A stretch of 64,000 bases of DNA from Amorphoplanes friuliensis DSM 7358. Its GTDB lineage: Bacteria; Actinomycetota; Actinomycetes; Mycobacteriales; Micromonosporaceae. Position numbers and translations under genes: made by a program. Positions 48,733 through 57,508 of the stretch are shown here, one piece after another. The stretch spans positions 2,270,001 through 2,334,000 of the forward strand of contig NC_022657.1 in assembly GCF_000494755.1 (NCBI RefSeq). Reading direction: 5' to 3'. The notes below the pieces were generated by a model. It did no database searches. It saw only the letters and a program-made list of their open reading frames with translations, and had not been told where the DNA came from. The number at the start of each line of letters is the position of its first letter. Within the stretch, counting starts at the first letter, position 1.

Positions 48733-49187
48733 TGATCGACCAGCTCTACCAGGAGATCATCCTGGACCATTACAAGCATCCCCACGGCAAGGGCCTGCGG
48801 GCGCCTTTCGGCGGGGAAGCCCACCACGTCAACCCCACCTGCGGTGACGAGGTGACCTTCCGGGTCGCCGTCGACGGTTCCTCCTTCTCGGACATCTCGT
48901 ACGACGGGATCGGCTGCTCGATCAGTCAGGCGTCGGCGTCCGTGCTGTACGAGCTGCTCCAGGGTGTTTCGGTCGACGAGGCCACCCAGGTGCACGAGGC
49001 TTTTGTGGCGCTGATGCAGAGCCGCGGCACGATCGAGCCCGACGAGGAAGTCCTCGGCGACGGGGTGGCGTTCGCCGGTGTGGCGCGTTACCCGGCCCGG
49101 GTCAAATGTGCGTTGCTGCCGTGGATGGCGTTCAAGGACGCCTCGGCGCGCGCCGGTGTGGGCGTGAGCCCCGAGGTGAAGGCATGA
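48732..49187 (+). CDS. sufU: Sulfur acceptor SufU
   Basis: A 151-residue IscU-like zinc protein that takes persulfide sulfur from SufS. The three cysteines are present: 'VNPTCGDEVTF', 'YDGIGCSISQASASVLYELL' and 'ARVKCALLPWMAFKDA'. N-terminal 'LYQEIILDHYKHPHGKGL' is the family hallmark. It lacks features of IscU (no partner iscS/hscA nearby). Confidence 0.96.
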   Translation: MIDQLYQEIILDHYKHPHGKGLRAPFGGEAHHVNPTCGDEVTFRVAVDGSSFSDISYDGIGCSISQASASVLYELLQGVSVDEATQVHEAFVALMQSRGTIEPDEEVLGDGVAFAGVARYPARVKCALLPWMAFKDASARAGVGVSPEVKA

Positions 49188-49272
49188 CCGATTGCACCGA
49201 GCGTCGCCTGCCGCCGGCCAGCGACGGCCACGACCGCGAGGGCCATGAGGGCATGTCAAAGGAAGGCACAGC

Positions 49273-49752
49273 ATGACCGACAAGACTGTTGAAGAGATCG
49301 CTTCGGATGCGGCCGACACCGCGGGTCCGGATGACGCGACCGCCCCGGTTGTCGCCGAGACGGACGCTGCGCCAGTTTCCGCGGACGCCGGCACCGCGCC
49401 GGCCGGCGAGAGTGGCGTTGTCGTTTCGAAGGCGACGATCGATGAGGTCGAGGAGGCGATGAAGGATGTTGTCGACCCCGAGCTCGGCATCAACGTCGTC
49501 GACCTGGGCCTGGTCTACGGCGCCCACGTCGACGACGACAACGTCGTGACGCTGGACATGACGCTGACGTCGGCGGCCTGCCCGCTGACCGACGTGATCG
49601 AGGACCAGACGCGTCAGGCCCTCACCACGGGCCCGGGCGGAGGCCTGGTCAAGGACTTCCGGATCAACTGGGTCTGGCTGCCGCCGTGGGGCCCGGACAA
49701 GATCACCGACGACGGCCGCGACCAGCTCCGGTCGCTCGGCTTCAACGTCTGA
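49273..49752 (+). CDS. sufT: Metal-sulfur cluster assembly factor (DUF59/MIP18), SufT
   Basis: A 159-residue protein with an Ala/Asp-rich N-terminal extension (about residues 1-50) and a DUF59 domain: 'VEEAMKDVVDPELGINVVDL' with the DPE motif, 'LTSAACPLTDVIEDQTRQAL' with the conserved Cys, and 'INWVWLPPWGPDKITDDGRD'. SufT helps mature Fe-S proteins. It ends the suf operon; about 85 gene-free bases separate it from sufU, and a terminator follows. Confidence 0.94.
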   Translation: MTDKTVEEIASDAADTAGPDDATAPVVAETDAAPVSADAGTAPAGESGVVVSKATIDEVEEAMKDVVDPELGINVVDLGLVYGAHVDDDNVVTLDMTLTSAACPLTDVIEDQTRQALTTGPGGGLVKDFRINWVWLPPWGPDKITDDGRDQLRSLGFNV

Positions 49753-49763
49753 GGCTGCGAACG

Positions 49764-49798
49764 AAGAAAACGCCGGGTCACTGACCCGGCGTTTTTGC
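49764..49798 (+). terminator. Intrinsic terminator of the suf operon
   Basis: aaaacgccgggtca and tgacccggcg pair around a short loop, followed by TTTTTG. It faces the end of the convergent SDR gene as well. Confidence 0.88.
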
Positions 49799-49814
49799 TT
49801 GATGCGCAGCGACG

Positions 49815-50552
49815 TCAGGTGGGGAGGCGGACGCCGGCGAGGCCGCCGTCGACGGCCAGTAGCGTGCCGGTTGTCGCCGAGGCCAGGGGGCTGGCCAGGT
49901 AGGCGATCGCGTGCGCGATCTCCTGCGGCGTGACGAGCCGGCCGGTCGGCTGGCGGGCTCGCAGCGCAGCTCCGGCCGCCACCGGATCGTCGGCCGCGTC
50001 CAGCAGCCGGGCCACCCACGGAGTGTCGGCCGTCCCGGGCATGACGGCGTTCACCCGTACCCCTTCGCGCACGTGGTCCGCGGCCATCGCCAGAGTCAGC
50101 GCAGCGACCGCGCCCTTGCTCGCGGAGTAGACCGCGCGTTGGGGCAGGCCGAGCCACCCGGTGATCGAGCAGGTGTTGACGATCGCGGCGTTCGGGGAGG
50201 CGAGGAGCAGCGGCATCGCGGCGCGGGACAGGCGGGCGATGCCGACGACGTTGACGTTGAGGACGTTCAGCCACTCGTCGTCGCTGTTGGCGGTGACGTC
50301 GCCGACCGCGCCGATGCCGGCGTTGTTGATGAGGATGTCGAGGCGGCCGAAGCTGTCGGCGACGGTGGCCACGGCCGCGTCGACCGAGGCGGAGTCGCCG
50401 ACGTCGCAGATGACCGACAGGTCGGAGTCGTGTTCGGTGAGGTCGAGGCCGGCCACCCGGGCGCCGCGTTCGCGCAGCAGGGCGACCGTCGCGGCGCCGA
50501 TGCCGCTGGCGCCGCCGGTGACGATCGCGGTGAGTCCGTCGAACTCGCTCAT
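49815..50552 (-). CDS. Short-chain dehydrogenase/reductase
   Basis: A 245-residue classical SDR. NAD(P)-binding 'AIVTGGASGIGAATVALLRE' near the N-terminus, 'DILINNAGIGAVGD', catalytic Ser in 'IVNTCSITGWLG' and 'YSASKGAVAALTLA' (Tyr-x3-Lys). The acidic residue after the second strand ('GLDLTEHD') suggests NAD over NADP. Last gene of the IclR-SMP30-FAH-ADH-SDR operon; ATG 50552 is four bases after the ADH stop. Likely oxidises a sugar or a keto-deoxy sugar acid in this pathway. Confidence 0.92.
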   Translation of the reverse strand: MSEFDGLTAIVTGGASGIGAATVALLRERGARVAGLDLTEHDSDLSVICDVGDSASVDAAVATVADSFGRLDILINNAGIGAVGDVTANSDDEWLNVLNVNVVGIARLSRAAMPLLLASPNAAIVNTCSITGWLGLPQRAVYSASKGAVAALTLAMAADHVREGVRVNAVMPGTADTPWVARLLDAADDPVAAGAALRARQPTGRLVTPQEIAHAIAYLASPLASATTGTLLAVDGGLAGVRLPT

Positions 50553-50556
50553 GTCC

Positions 50557-51564
50557 TCAACTCCTCGGATCAACGTGGATCTTCGGGGCGGCTCCCCAGG
50601 AGCGATCGCCCGCCAGGACGGCGGCGACGTCGTCCAGACCCACGGTCGCGGCGATCAGCGGCCGGGGGTCGACCTCGCCCGACGCGAACAGCTCGACCGT
50701 TCCGGCGAAGCCGCCCGACGCGCTGAGCACGCCGACCGCGGTGACGTCCTTCAACGCCAGGTTCCGCGAGTCGATCAGGCTCGGTGACGACGAGAGCCCG
50801 ACGAAGACGACACGGCGGCCGGGTTCGACCAGGTCCACCGCCAAGGCGGGCAGCGCGGCGCCGTTGGAGGCATCGATGACGCCGTCCCAGGTCAGGTCGG
50901 GCAGGGTTTCGGTGGTCCAGCCGCGCGGGAAGCCGATCGACGCGGCGAACTCCAGCGAGGTCGCGCTGCGCCCGAGCAGGTGCACCTCGGCACCCTGGGC
51001 GGCGGCGACCTGGGCGGTGAGCAGGCCGATCGCGCCGGGGCCGAGGATCAGGAGGCGTCCGCCCGGCGGGAGCGCAACTCCGCGGACGGCCCGCAGCGCG
51101 TTGCCGGCGGGCTCGACCATCGCTCCCGCAGCCGGATCCACGCTGTCGGGCAAAACCTGAAGAGCCTTGACGGGTACGGGCAACTGCTCCGCGAGGGCAC
51201 CCGGCCAGCCGTTGCGGACACCGATCTCGTACCGGTCGGCGCAGACGTGCTGGCGTCCGCTGGTGCAGCGGGCGCAGTGGCCGCAGCCGAGCATCGTGTC
51301 GCCGGTGACGCGGCGCCCGAGCCACGCCTCGTCGACGCCCGGCCCGACGGACGCGACCGTGCCGGACCACTCGTGCCCGATCCGCATCGGGTACTGCGCC
51401 TGACCGGTGTGCAGGTAGGACATCGCGCCGCTGTAGATCTCCATGTCGGTGCCGCACACCCCGGCCCGGGCGACGTCGACGACCACCTCGCCGGCGCGGG
51501 CCTCGGGTGGCTTCACGTCCTGGACCTCGGCTTTCCCGGGTCCGGTGATCACGAAGGCGCGCAT
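50557..51564 (-). CDS. Zinc-dependent alcohol dehydrogenase (MDR family)
   Basis: A 335-residue medium-chain dehydrogenase. Catalytic zinc: 'GVCGTDMEIYSG' (Cys) and 'PMRIGHEWSGTVASVG' (His-Glu). Structural zinc: 'GCGHCARCTSGRQHVC' (four Cys). Rossmann fold 'LLILGPGAIGLLTAQVAAAQ'. Sugar or polyol dehydrogenases of this type oxidise C1 or C4 hydroxyls. Its start overlaps the FAH gene stop by one base. In this cluster it may be the first, sugar-oxidising enzyme. Confidence 0.92.
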   Translation of the reverse strand: MRAFVITGPGKAEVQDVKPPEARAGEVVVDVARAGVCGTDMEIYSGAMSYLHTGQAQYPMRIGHEWSGTVASVGPGVDEAWLGRRVTGDTMLGCGHCARCTSGRQHVCADRYEIGVRNGWPGALAEQLPVPVKALQVLPDSVDPAAGAMVEPAGNALRAVRGVALPPGGRLLILGPGAIGLLTAQVAAAQGAEVHLLGRSATSLEFAASIGFPRGWTTETLPDLTWDGVIDASNGAALPALAVDLVEPGRRVVFVGLSSSPSLIDSRNLALKDVTAVGVLSASGGFAGTVELFASGEVDPRPLIAATVGLDDVAAVLAGDRSWGAAPKIHVDPRS

Positions 51565-52406
51565 CAGCGGGCGGCCACCACGGTCTGGCGCTGGCTGCCC
51601 AGCCCGTCGATGCCGAGCTCCATGACGTCTCCGGGCTGCAGCCAGATCGGCGGCTTGAAGCCCATGCCGACACCGGGCGGCGTACCCGTGTTGATCAGGT
51701 CGCCGGGCTCGAGCACCAGGAACTGGCTCAGGTAGCGCACGATCTCGTACGGGTCGAAGACCATGGTCGAGGTGCTGCCGGTCTGGCGGCGTACGCCGTT
51801 GACGTCGAGCCACATCCCCAGCGCGTTCACGTCCGGGATCTCGTCCGGTGTGACGAGCCACGGCCCGGCGGGGTTGAAAGTCTCGGCCGACTTGCCCTTG
51901 GACCACTGTCCGCCGCGTTCGGTCTGGAACGCCCGCTCGCTGATGTCGTTGGTCACGACCCAGCCCGCGATCGCCTCCCGGGCGGCGTTGTGGTCGTCGA
52001 GATAGCTGGCCCGCCGCCCGATCACGATGCCCAGCTCGACCTCCCAGTCGAGCTTGGTCGAACCGCGCGGCTGCCGGACGTCGTCGTGCGGTCCGACCAG
52101 GGTGTTCGGCGACTTGGTGAACAGGATCGGCTCGTCCGGAACGGCCTGGCCGGTCTCCGCGGCGTGGTCCCGGTAGTTGAGCCCGATGCAGAGGATCTGG
52201 TGCGGCCGGGGGATCGGCGCGCCGATCCGCTCACCCGCAAAACTCGCGACCTGCCCGGCGGTGATCCGCGCGTCGACCGTCGAGCGGAAGTCGTCCGGCG
52301 CCGTGAAGAACTGATCGCCGAGGTCTGCGACGTCGACATAGGTGCTCTCGTCGACCCGGACGACGGGCCGCTCGGCACCCGCGTCCCCGATCCGCATCAG
52401 CTTCAT
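51564..52406 (-). CDS. Fumarylacetoacetate hydrolase family protein
   Basis: A 280-residue FAH-fold hydrolase. Metal ligands in 'KLDWEVELGIVIGRRASYLD' (Glu-x-Glu) and a following Asp in 'GWVVTNDISERAFQ'; 'ILCIGLNYRDHAAETGQ' and 'GDLINTGTPPGVGMGF' are family blocks. In sugar-acid pathways this family cleaves 2,4-diketo-3-deoxy acids, or acts as 2-keto-3-deoxy acid dehydratase. Its ATG overlaps the SMP30 stop by four bases. Confidence 0.92.
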   Translation of the reverse strand: MKLMRIGDAGAERPVVRVDESTYVDVADLGDQFFTAPDDFRSTVDARITAGQVASFAGERIGAPIPRPHQILCIGLNYRDHAAETGQAVPDEPILFTKSPNTLVGPHDDVRQPRGSTKLDWEVELGIVIGRRASYLDDHNAAREAIAGWVVTNDISERAFQTERGGQWSKGKSAETFNPAGPWLVTPDEIPDVNALGMWLDVNGVRRQTGSTSTMVFDPYEIVRYLSQFLVLEPGDLINTGTPPGVGMGFKPPIWLQPGDVMELGIDGLGSQRQTVVAAR

Positions 52407-53326
52407 GACTCTCCAGAGATAGGTCCGGCCCACGGGGTCACCGGCAGACCGGTCACGCCGACCTGGGCGAGAAACAGACAACCCGACATCGGGTACGCGG
52501 CCAGACGCTCCGCCCCCAGCTCCGCCGTGGCGGTGGTGACGAGCATCCGGTCCAGGCCGGGCCCCACGAAGGCGACGCTGGTGGTGTGGGGTGCAGGCAC
52601 CTCGACCACCCCGGCGGGCTGCGCGTCGGGGGTGAACCGGCGCACCTCGCCCGCGCCCCAGATCGCGATCCACACGTGGCCCTCGGCGTCGACGCACATC
52701 CCGTCGGGCAGGCCGTCACTGATCCGCAGCCACTCGCGGCGCGGTCCGACGGCACCGGTCGTGACGTCGTACGAGCGGACCCAGACGATGCCCGGGCGGC
52801 TGTCGATGCTGTAGAACAGCGTCCCGTCGGGGCTCCACGCCAGCCCGTTCGACAGATTCAGGTCGTCGTCGAGAACCGTGACTTCGCCGCTGTGCTCCAG
52901 GCGTACCAGAGTCTCTCGAGGGGTGTCGGCGAGCGCGAGGGTGCCGATCAGGAAGCGCCCGGCGGGGTCGCAGGCGCCGTCGTTGAGCCGGCGGCGCGCC
53001 GCGGCCGGGATGATCCGGATGCCCGCGGGATCGGTCGCCGTACGGCCCGCGACCGGCTCACCGGCCGGCCCGCCCGGCGTGGTCGTGAAAACCGTCTGCG
53101 CGCCCGCGACGAGCAGCTCACCGTCGGCGGAACAGACCACGGCACCGACCGTCCGGTCCAGCGGCAGGGTGTGGGTGACGATGACGCGGTCGCCGTCGAG
53201 GGTGCCCTGGTGGACCGCGCCCGCGTCGATGTCGACCCAGAGCAGGCGCTCTCGCGGCGCGTCCCAGACCGGGCCCTCACCCAGGCTGAACGTCTCGGCC
53301 GAGGCGGCCGTCGCCGTCCACCTCAT
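52403..53326 (-). CDS. SMP-30/gluconolactonase family lactonase
   Basis: A 307-residue six-bladed propeller lactonase. Metal site residues: Glu in 'ETFSLGEGPVWDAPRERLLW', Asn in 'RRRLNDGACDPAGRFLIGTL', Asn in 'DDLNLSNGLAWSPDGTLFYS' and Asp in 'DGLPDGMCVDAEGHVWIA'. All four ligands of the SMP-30 metal centre are present. It should open the sugar lactone made by the dehydrogenase. Its start overlaps the regulator stop by four bases. Confidence 0.93.
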   Translation of the reverse strand: MRWTATAASAETFSLGEGPVWDAPRERLLWVDIDAGAVHQGTLDGDRVIVTHTLPLDRTVGAVVCSADGELLVAGAQTVFTTTPGGPAGEPVAGRTATDPAGIRIIPAAARRRLNDGACDPAGRFLIGTLALADTPRETLVRLEHSGEVTVLDDDLNLSNGLAWSPDGTLFYSIDSRPGIVWVRSYDVTTGAVGPRREWLRISDGLPDGMCVDAEGHVWIAIWGAGEVRRFTPDAQPAGVVEVPAPHTTSVAFVGPGLDRMLVTTATAELGAERLAAYPMSGCLFLAQVGVTGLPVTPWAGPISGES

Positions 53327-54081
53327 CGCGCCTCCACCGTCGCCCGGATCGCCGGGATCTGCGCGAGGAGCGTTTCCAGCGAGGTGCGCAAGGCGGGTGC
53401 GGAGACGCTGACCGCGCCGCTCGGCCGGGTCGGTGAGGTCATGAAAACGGGCACGGCCACACACACGATGCCGGGCTCGTTCTCCTGGTCGTCGACGGCG
53501 TACCCGGCGACGCGGATCCGGGCCAGGTCGGCGGCGAGGGCCTCGGCCGTGGTCAGCGTGTGCGGTGTGCGCCGGGTCAGGGGGCGGTCGCCGATCCAGT
53601 CCGCGACGGCGGGTTCGTCACTGAGCGCGTACGAGAGGAGCAGCTTGCCGACCGCCGTGCTGTGGACCGGGTTGCGCCCGCCGACCGTGGAGGTCAGGCG
53701 CAGCGCGCCGGCCGGAGGGTCGACCTTGGCCCGGTAGACCACCGTGTCGCCGTCGAGAACCGCGTAGTGGGCCGTCTCGCCGTACCGCCGGGCCAGCTCG
53801 GTGAGCACCGGTGCGATCCGCAGGTGGTCGGGGCGGGCCTCGTGGTGGGCGAACGCCAGCCGCAAGAACTCGTCGCCGAGCACGTACCGGCCGTGCCCGT
53901 TGCGGGCGGCGAAGCCGAACCGGCACAACGACGCCAGGGCGCGGTGCACAGTGGGCTTGGGGCTGGCCACGGCCTGGGTCATCTCCTCGAGCGAGACGCC
54001 ATCGCCGTGCTGCGCCAGCTCGGTCAGGACAGCGAGCACCCGATCCGTACCGACCAAGGGGGGTGCGATATCCGGGGGCAC
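53323..54081 (-). CDS. IclR family transcriptional regulator
   Basis: A 252-residue regulator with an N-terminal winged helix ('GVSLEEMTQAVASPKPTVHR', residues about 28-47) and the IclR effector domain ('GETAHYAVLDGDTVVYRAKV', 'NPVHSTAVGKLLLSYAL', 'GYAVDDQENEPGIVCVAVPV'). I prefer GTG 54081, six bases from TACCGT; GTG 54114 is an alternative that adds eleven residues. It heads the sugar-acid operon and is divergent from the dehydratase gene, so it probably controls both, responding to a pathway intermediate. Confidence 0.9.
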   Translation of the reverse strand: MPPDIAPPLVGTDRVLAVLTELAQHGDGVSLEEMTQAVASPKPTVHRALASLCRFGFAARNGHGRYVLGDEFLRLAFAHHEARPDHLRIAPVLTELARRYGETAHYAVLDGDTVVYRAKVDPPAGALRLTSTVGGRNPVHSTAVGKLLLSYALSDEPAVADWIGDRPLTRRTPHTLTTAEALAADLARIRVAGYAVDDQENEPGIVCVAVPVFMTSPTRPSGAVSVSAPALRTSLETLLAQIPAIRATVEAR

Positions 54082-54120
54082 CGGCGTACGGTACCTGATA
54101 TTCCAGATAGGCACCCAGCG

Positions 54121-54135
54121 TTCCGATAATTGGAA
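54121..54135. promoter_or_regulatory. Candidate IclR operator
   Basis: ttccgataattggaa is a 15-base near-perfect palindrome (one mismatched pair) in the intergenic region, overlapping GATAAT (a possible -10 for the dehydratase). The arms TTCC/GGAA resemble those reported for IclR-family operators. Confidence 0.55.
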
Positions 54136-54140
54136 GGTCT

Positions 54141-55859
54141 ATGCCTGAGCTGCGCAGCGCCGAGTGGTACGCCGGACAGGACCGTAACGCCTACATCCAT
54201 CGCGCCTGGATGCGCCGGGGATCGCCGAACTCGGCGTTCGAGGGCCGTCGTCCGCAGATCGCGATCGCCAACACCGCCTCCGACCTGACCCCGTGCAACA
54301 GCCACCTCGACGAGGTCGCCGAGCACGTCAAACGTGGCATCTGGGAGGCCGGCGGCGTCCCGCTCAACCTCCCTTGCGTGTCGATCGGCGAGACCCAGGT
54401 CCGCCCGACCGCGATGCTCTGGCGCAACATGGCCGCGATGGCCACCGAGGAGATGCTGCGCGCCAACCCGATCGACGGCGTCGTCCTGCTCGGCGGCTGC
54501 GACAAGACCATCCCCTCCCTGCTCATGGCCGCTGCCTCCGTCGACCTCCCGGCCGTCGTGGTCCCGGGCGGACCCATGCTGACCGGTACGTTCCGAGGCG
54601 TACCGCTGGGCTGTGGCACCGACGTCTGGCGTCTGTCCGAGGAGGTCCGCGCCGGCACGCTCAGCGAGGCGGCGTTCCTCGACTCCGAGTCCTCGATGAT
54701 CCGCAGCCGCGGGCACTGCAACACCATGGGCACGGCCTCCACGATGGGTCTGCTCGCCGAGGCCCTCGGCGCTGTCCTGCCCGGCACCGCGGGCACCCCG
54801 GCGCCGGACAGCCGCCTGCTGGCCCGCTCGCACGAGACCGGCCGCCTGATCGTGGAGATGGTCGCCGCGGAACGCCGGCCCAGCCAGGTGCTGACCACCG
54901 GCTCGTTCCACAACGCGATCGTGGCGCTGGCCGCGCTCGGCGGCTCCACCAACGCGGTCGTGCACCTGCTGGCGATCGCCGGCCGGCTCGGCGTCCCGCT
55001 GAGCCTGGCCGACTTCGACCGGATCGCCGCCGAGGTGCCGCTGCTGGTGAACCTCCAGCCCGCCGGGAAGTACCTGATGGAGGACCTCTACCGGGCCGGT
55101 GGCCTGGCCGCGGTGTTGCGTGAGGTGGCCGACCTGCTCGACCAGGACGCGATCGACGTGACCGGCCGGCCGTTCGTCGAGTCGCTCACCGAGGCCCAGA
55201 TCTGGGACCAGGACGTCATCCGCACCCGCGACAAGCCCTTGCAGCCGAACGCCGGCATCGCCGTCCTGCACGGCAACCTCGCGCCCAAGGGAGCGATCAT
55301 CAAGCCCGCGGCGGCCAGCCCGCACCTGCTGCAACACCGCGGCCGGGCGCTCGTCTTCGACTCGGTCGAAGACTTCAACGCCCGCATCGACGCGCCCGGC
55401 CTCGACGTCGACGCCGACACGGTCCTCGTCCTGCGTGGCTGCGGACCCCGCGGTTACCCCGGCATGCCCGAGGTGGCGAACATGCCACTTCCCACCAAGC
55501 TGCTGCACGAGGGCGTCCGCGACATGGTCCGGATCTGCGACGGCCGGATGAGCGGTACGGCGTACGGCACGGTCGTGCTGCACGTCGCGCCGGAGGCGGC
55601 CGCCGGTGGGCCCCTCGACCGGGTGCGGGACGGGGACTGGATCACCCTCGACGTGGCCGGACGCAGCATCACGGTGGACGTACCGGATGAGGAGTTCGCG
55701 GCCCGCGAGCCGTCGGCGGCGCTGCAGGCCGCGCTGGCCCGTCCGGACCGCGGCTGGCAGAAGCTCTACGTGGACACTGTGCTCGGTGCCGACACAGGCG
55801 CTGACCTGGACTTCCTGGTCGGAGGGAGCGGAGACACGGTCAGCCGCGAATCCCACTGA
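54141..55859 (+). CDS. IlvD/Edd family sugar-acid dehydratase
   Basis: A 572-residue dehydratase of the dihydroxy-acid/6-phosphogluconate dehydratase family. Fe-S cluster cysteines appear in 'NTASDLTPCNSHLDEV', 'VLLGGCDKTIPSLLMAAA' and 'RSRGHCNTMGTASTMGLLAE'; 'ICDGRMSGTAYGTVVLHVAP' holds the catalytic Ser. The cluster context (lactonase, FAH hydrolase, dehydrogenases) points to an aldonate such as arabinonate, xylonate or fuconate as substrate, not to valine synthesis. ATG 54141 follows ttggaagg. Confidence 0.92.
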   Translation: MPELRSAEWYAGQDRNAYIHRAWMRRGSPNSAFEGRRPQIAIANTASDLTPCNSHLDEVAEHVKRGIWEAGGVPLNLPCVSIGETQVRPTAMLWRNMAAMATEEMLRANPIDGVVLLGGCDKTIPSLLMAAASVDLPAVVVPGGPMLTGTFRGVPLGCGTDVWRLSEEVRAGTLSEAAFLDSESSMIRSRGHCNTMGTASTMGLLAEALGAVLPGTAGTPAPDSRLLARSHETGRLIVEMVAAERRPSQVLTTGSFHNAIVALAALGGSTNAVVHLLAIAGRLGVPLSLADFDRIAAEVPLLVNLQPAGKYLMEDLYRAGGLAAVLREVADLLDQDAIDVTGRPFVESLTEAQIWDQDVIRTRDKPLQPNAGIAVLHGNLAPKGAIIKPAAASPHLLQHRGRALVFDSVEDFNARIDAPGLDVDADTVLVLRGCGPRGYPGMPEVANMPLPTKLLHEGVRDMVRICDGRMSGTAYGTVVLHVAPEAAAGGPLDRVRDGDWITLDVAGRSITVDVPDEEFAAREPSAALQAALARPDRGWQKLYVDTVLGADTGADLDFLVGGSGDTVSRESH

Positions 55860-55899
55860 GCCGCCGTTTCTGTCGGTGCCCGGTGGTAGACAGACGGGC

Positions 55900-56646
55900 A
55901 TGACTCAGCTGCCGCCGTTCCCCGAGCTGCTCGACCTGATCGCCGAGCGGTCGGCCACCTTCCGCTCGGCGTTTGCCACCACCGGCGATCTTGGCTTGCG
56001 AGTGCCGGGCTGTCCGGACTGGACGCTGCGTGACCTGGTCGTGCACCTCGGCCAGGTCCAGCGGTCCTGGGCTGTCCGCGTGGCCGCCGGTCCGGCCGAC
56101 AAGCCGGCGACCGTGACCCACGAGGAGCCCACCGGCGACCTGGGGGAGTGGTCGGCCGACTCGACGCGGGTGCTGCTCGACGCCCTGCGCGCCGCGGGAC
56201 CGGACCGTGACTGCTGGACGTGGTGGGGCGAGTCCGAGGCCCCGATGACCTCCGGCGCGGTGGCGCGGCACCAGGTCCAGGAGGCGGCGGTGCACGCATG
56301 GGACGCCCAGGAGACCATCGGCAAACCCGAGCCGATCCCGGCCGGCGTTGCCGTCGACACCGTCGACGAGTTCCTGGTCGTCACGCTCGGCTCGCTCGGC
56401 GCGTGGCCGCACCGGCCGGCACGCTTTGCACTGTCAGCGGTCGAAGGCCCGGCCTGGACACTCGACCTGACACCCGCCGGGGTGAAGTCCGGCCCGGCCG
56501 CCAGCGGCGAACCCCTGGCCACACTGCGCGGCTCGGCCAGCGACCTCGTGCTCGCCCTCTACCACCGCATCCCGCTGGACAGCCTCGACGTCGACGGCGA
56601 CCGCAAAGCCGTCGAGGAGCTGCTGGCCTGGGCCGGCACCGCCTGA
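55900..56646 (+). CDS. Maleylpyruvate isomerase-family / TIGR03083-like protein
   Basis: A 248-residue DinB-like protein with an MDMPI N-terminal domain ('CPDWTLRDLVVHLGQVQRSW' with metal His) and 'VARHQVQEAAVHAWDAQETI' as the second metal motif (HQxxExxxH), followed by an MDMPI-C domain. Related to the protein at 10068-10766 but of the TIGR03083 type. Substrate unknown. TAGACA seven bases before ATG 55900 is a near-consensus leaderless -10. Confidence 0.85.
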   Translation: MTQLPPFPELLDLIAERSATFRSAFATTGDLGLRVPGCPDWTLRDLVVHLGQVQRSWAVRVAAGPADKPATVTHEEPTGDLGEWSADSTRVLLDALRAAGPDRDCWTWWGESEAPMTSGAVARHQVQEAAVHAWDAQETIGKPEPIPAGVAVDTVDEFLVVTLGSLGAWPHRPARFALSAVEGPAWTLDLTPAGVKSGPAASGEPLATLRGSASDLVLALYHRIPLDSLDVDGDRKAVEELLAWAGTA

Positions 56647-57342
56647 TCACTCCACCGGCAGATGATCCACCGAGTTGTAGTGATCCAGCACCAGCCGCCC
56701 CGACGACCCGTCGAAGCGGCTGATCGACGCGTTCAGCACCCGTCCCGCCTCGGCGACCACGGCGGCCAGCCTGGTCCAGTCCAGCCCCTCGATCACATAG
56801 CGCATCATCAGCACCACCGAATCGTGGGCGACGACCACCACCCGCTCACCGGCGTGCGTGGCATTGAGATCGTCCAGAAAACTCGTCAGACGCGCGGCGA
56901 TGTCAGCGAAGTCCTCACCACCGGGCGGCCGGTAGGTGTACTCCGTGGCCTGCTCCCACCGCGCCCGCTCATCAGGGAACCGCTGGTCGACGGCCGCCCG
57001 CGTCAACATCTCCAGGTCACCCAGCAGCCGGTCCACCAGCCGGTCATCAGTCGACGGCTCCGGAAAGCTCAGCCCGGACGTCTCGGCGGCGATCCGCCAC
57101 GTCTCCCGCGCCCGCAGATAAGGCGAGGTGATGACGGTCTCGGGCACCTGATCCGCGGGCAGCCCAGCCAGCCAGCGCCCGACCGCCCGGGCCTGCTCGA
57201 CACCGGTCTCCGTCAGCTCCACGTCGGTGTCACGGCCACTGAGCCCCGACTCCAGCAGCCCTTTCTCATCAGCGAGCGGAAAAGCGACGTTCGCCGCACT
57301 CTGCCCGTGCCGGATCAGGATCAGTTCCGCGACGACACCCAT
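56647..57342 (-). CDS. Histidine phosphatase family protein
   Basis: A 231-residue phosphoglycerate mutase-like phosphatase. N-terminal 'AELILIRHGQSAANVAF' carries the RHG catalytic motif; 'ELTETGVEQARAVGRWLAGL', 'VITSPYLRARETWRIAAE' (phosphate Arg) and 'ERVVVVAHDSVVLMMRYVIE' (second His) complete the site. Substrate unknown. ATG 57342 lies six bases from TAGCCT, so the message is probably leaderless. Its stop abuts the stop of the preceding + strand gene. Confidence 0.92.
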   Translation of the reverse strand: MGVVAELILIRHGQSAANVAFPLADEKGLLESGLSGRDTDVELTETGVEQARAVGRWLAGLPADQVPETVITSPYLRARETWRIAAETSGLSFPEPSTDDRLVDRLLGDLEMLTRAAVDQRFPDERARWEQATEYTYRPPGGEDFADIAARLTSFLDDLNATHAGERVVVVAHDSVVLMMRYVIEGLDWTRLAAVVAEAGRVLNASISRFDGSSGRLVLDHYNSVDHLPVE

Positions 57343-57348
57343 GATCCG

Positions 57349-57354
57349 AGGCTA
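57349..57354 (-). promoter_or_regulatory. -10 box of a leaderless promoter (histidine phosphatase)
   Basis: TAGCCT on the minus strand, six bases before the ATG whose first base is 57342. Confidence 0.55.
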
Positions 57355-57508
57355 GCCACGAAAACCGGTGGCCCTCAACGAACTGAGGCGACCATCATGA
57401 CCCGGTGACCAAGCCGAGCCTGCCCGCGTACCTGTCTGCCGCCGAGCCCGACCGGCCCCCGCGACAGCAGCGTACGGCCGCAGCCCCGGCGGTCTTTCCA
57501 CTGCTGTC

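Noticed and set aside
49188..49272. Small gene between sufU and sufT
   Set aside because: Only about 85 bases, with a short frame and no conserved motif; probably leader sequence of sufT.
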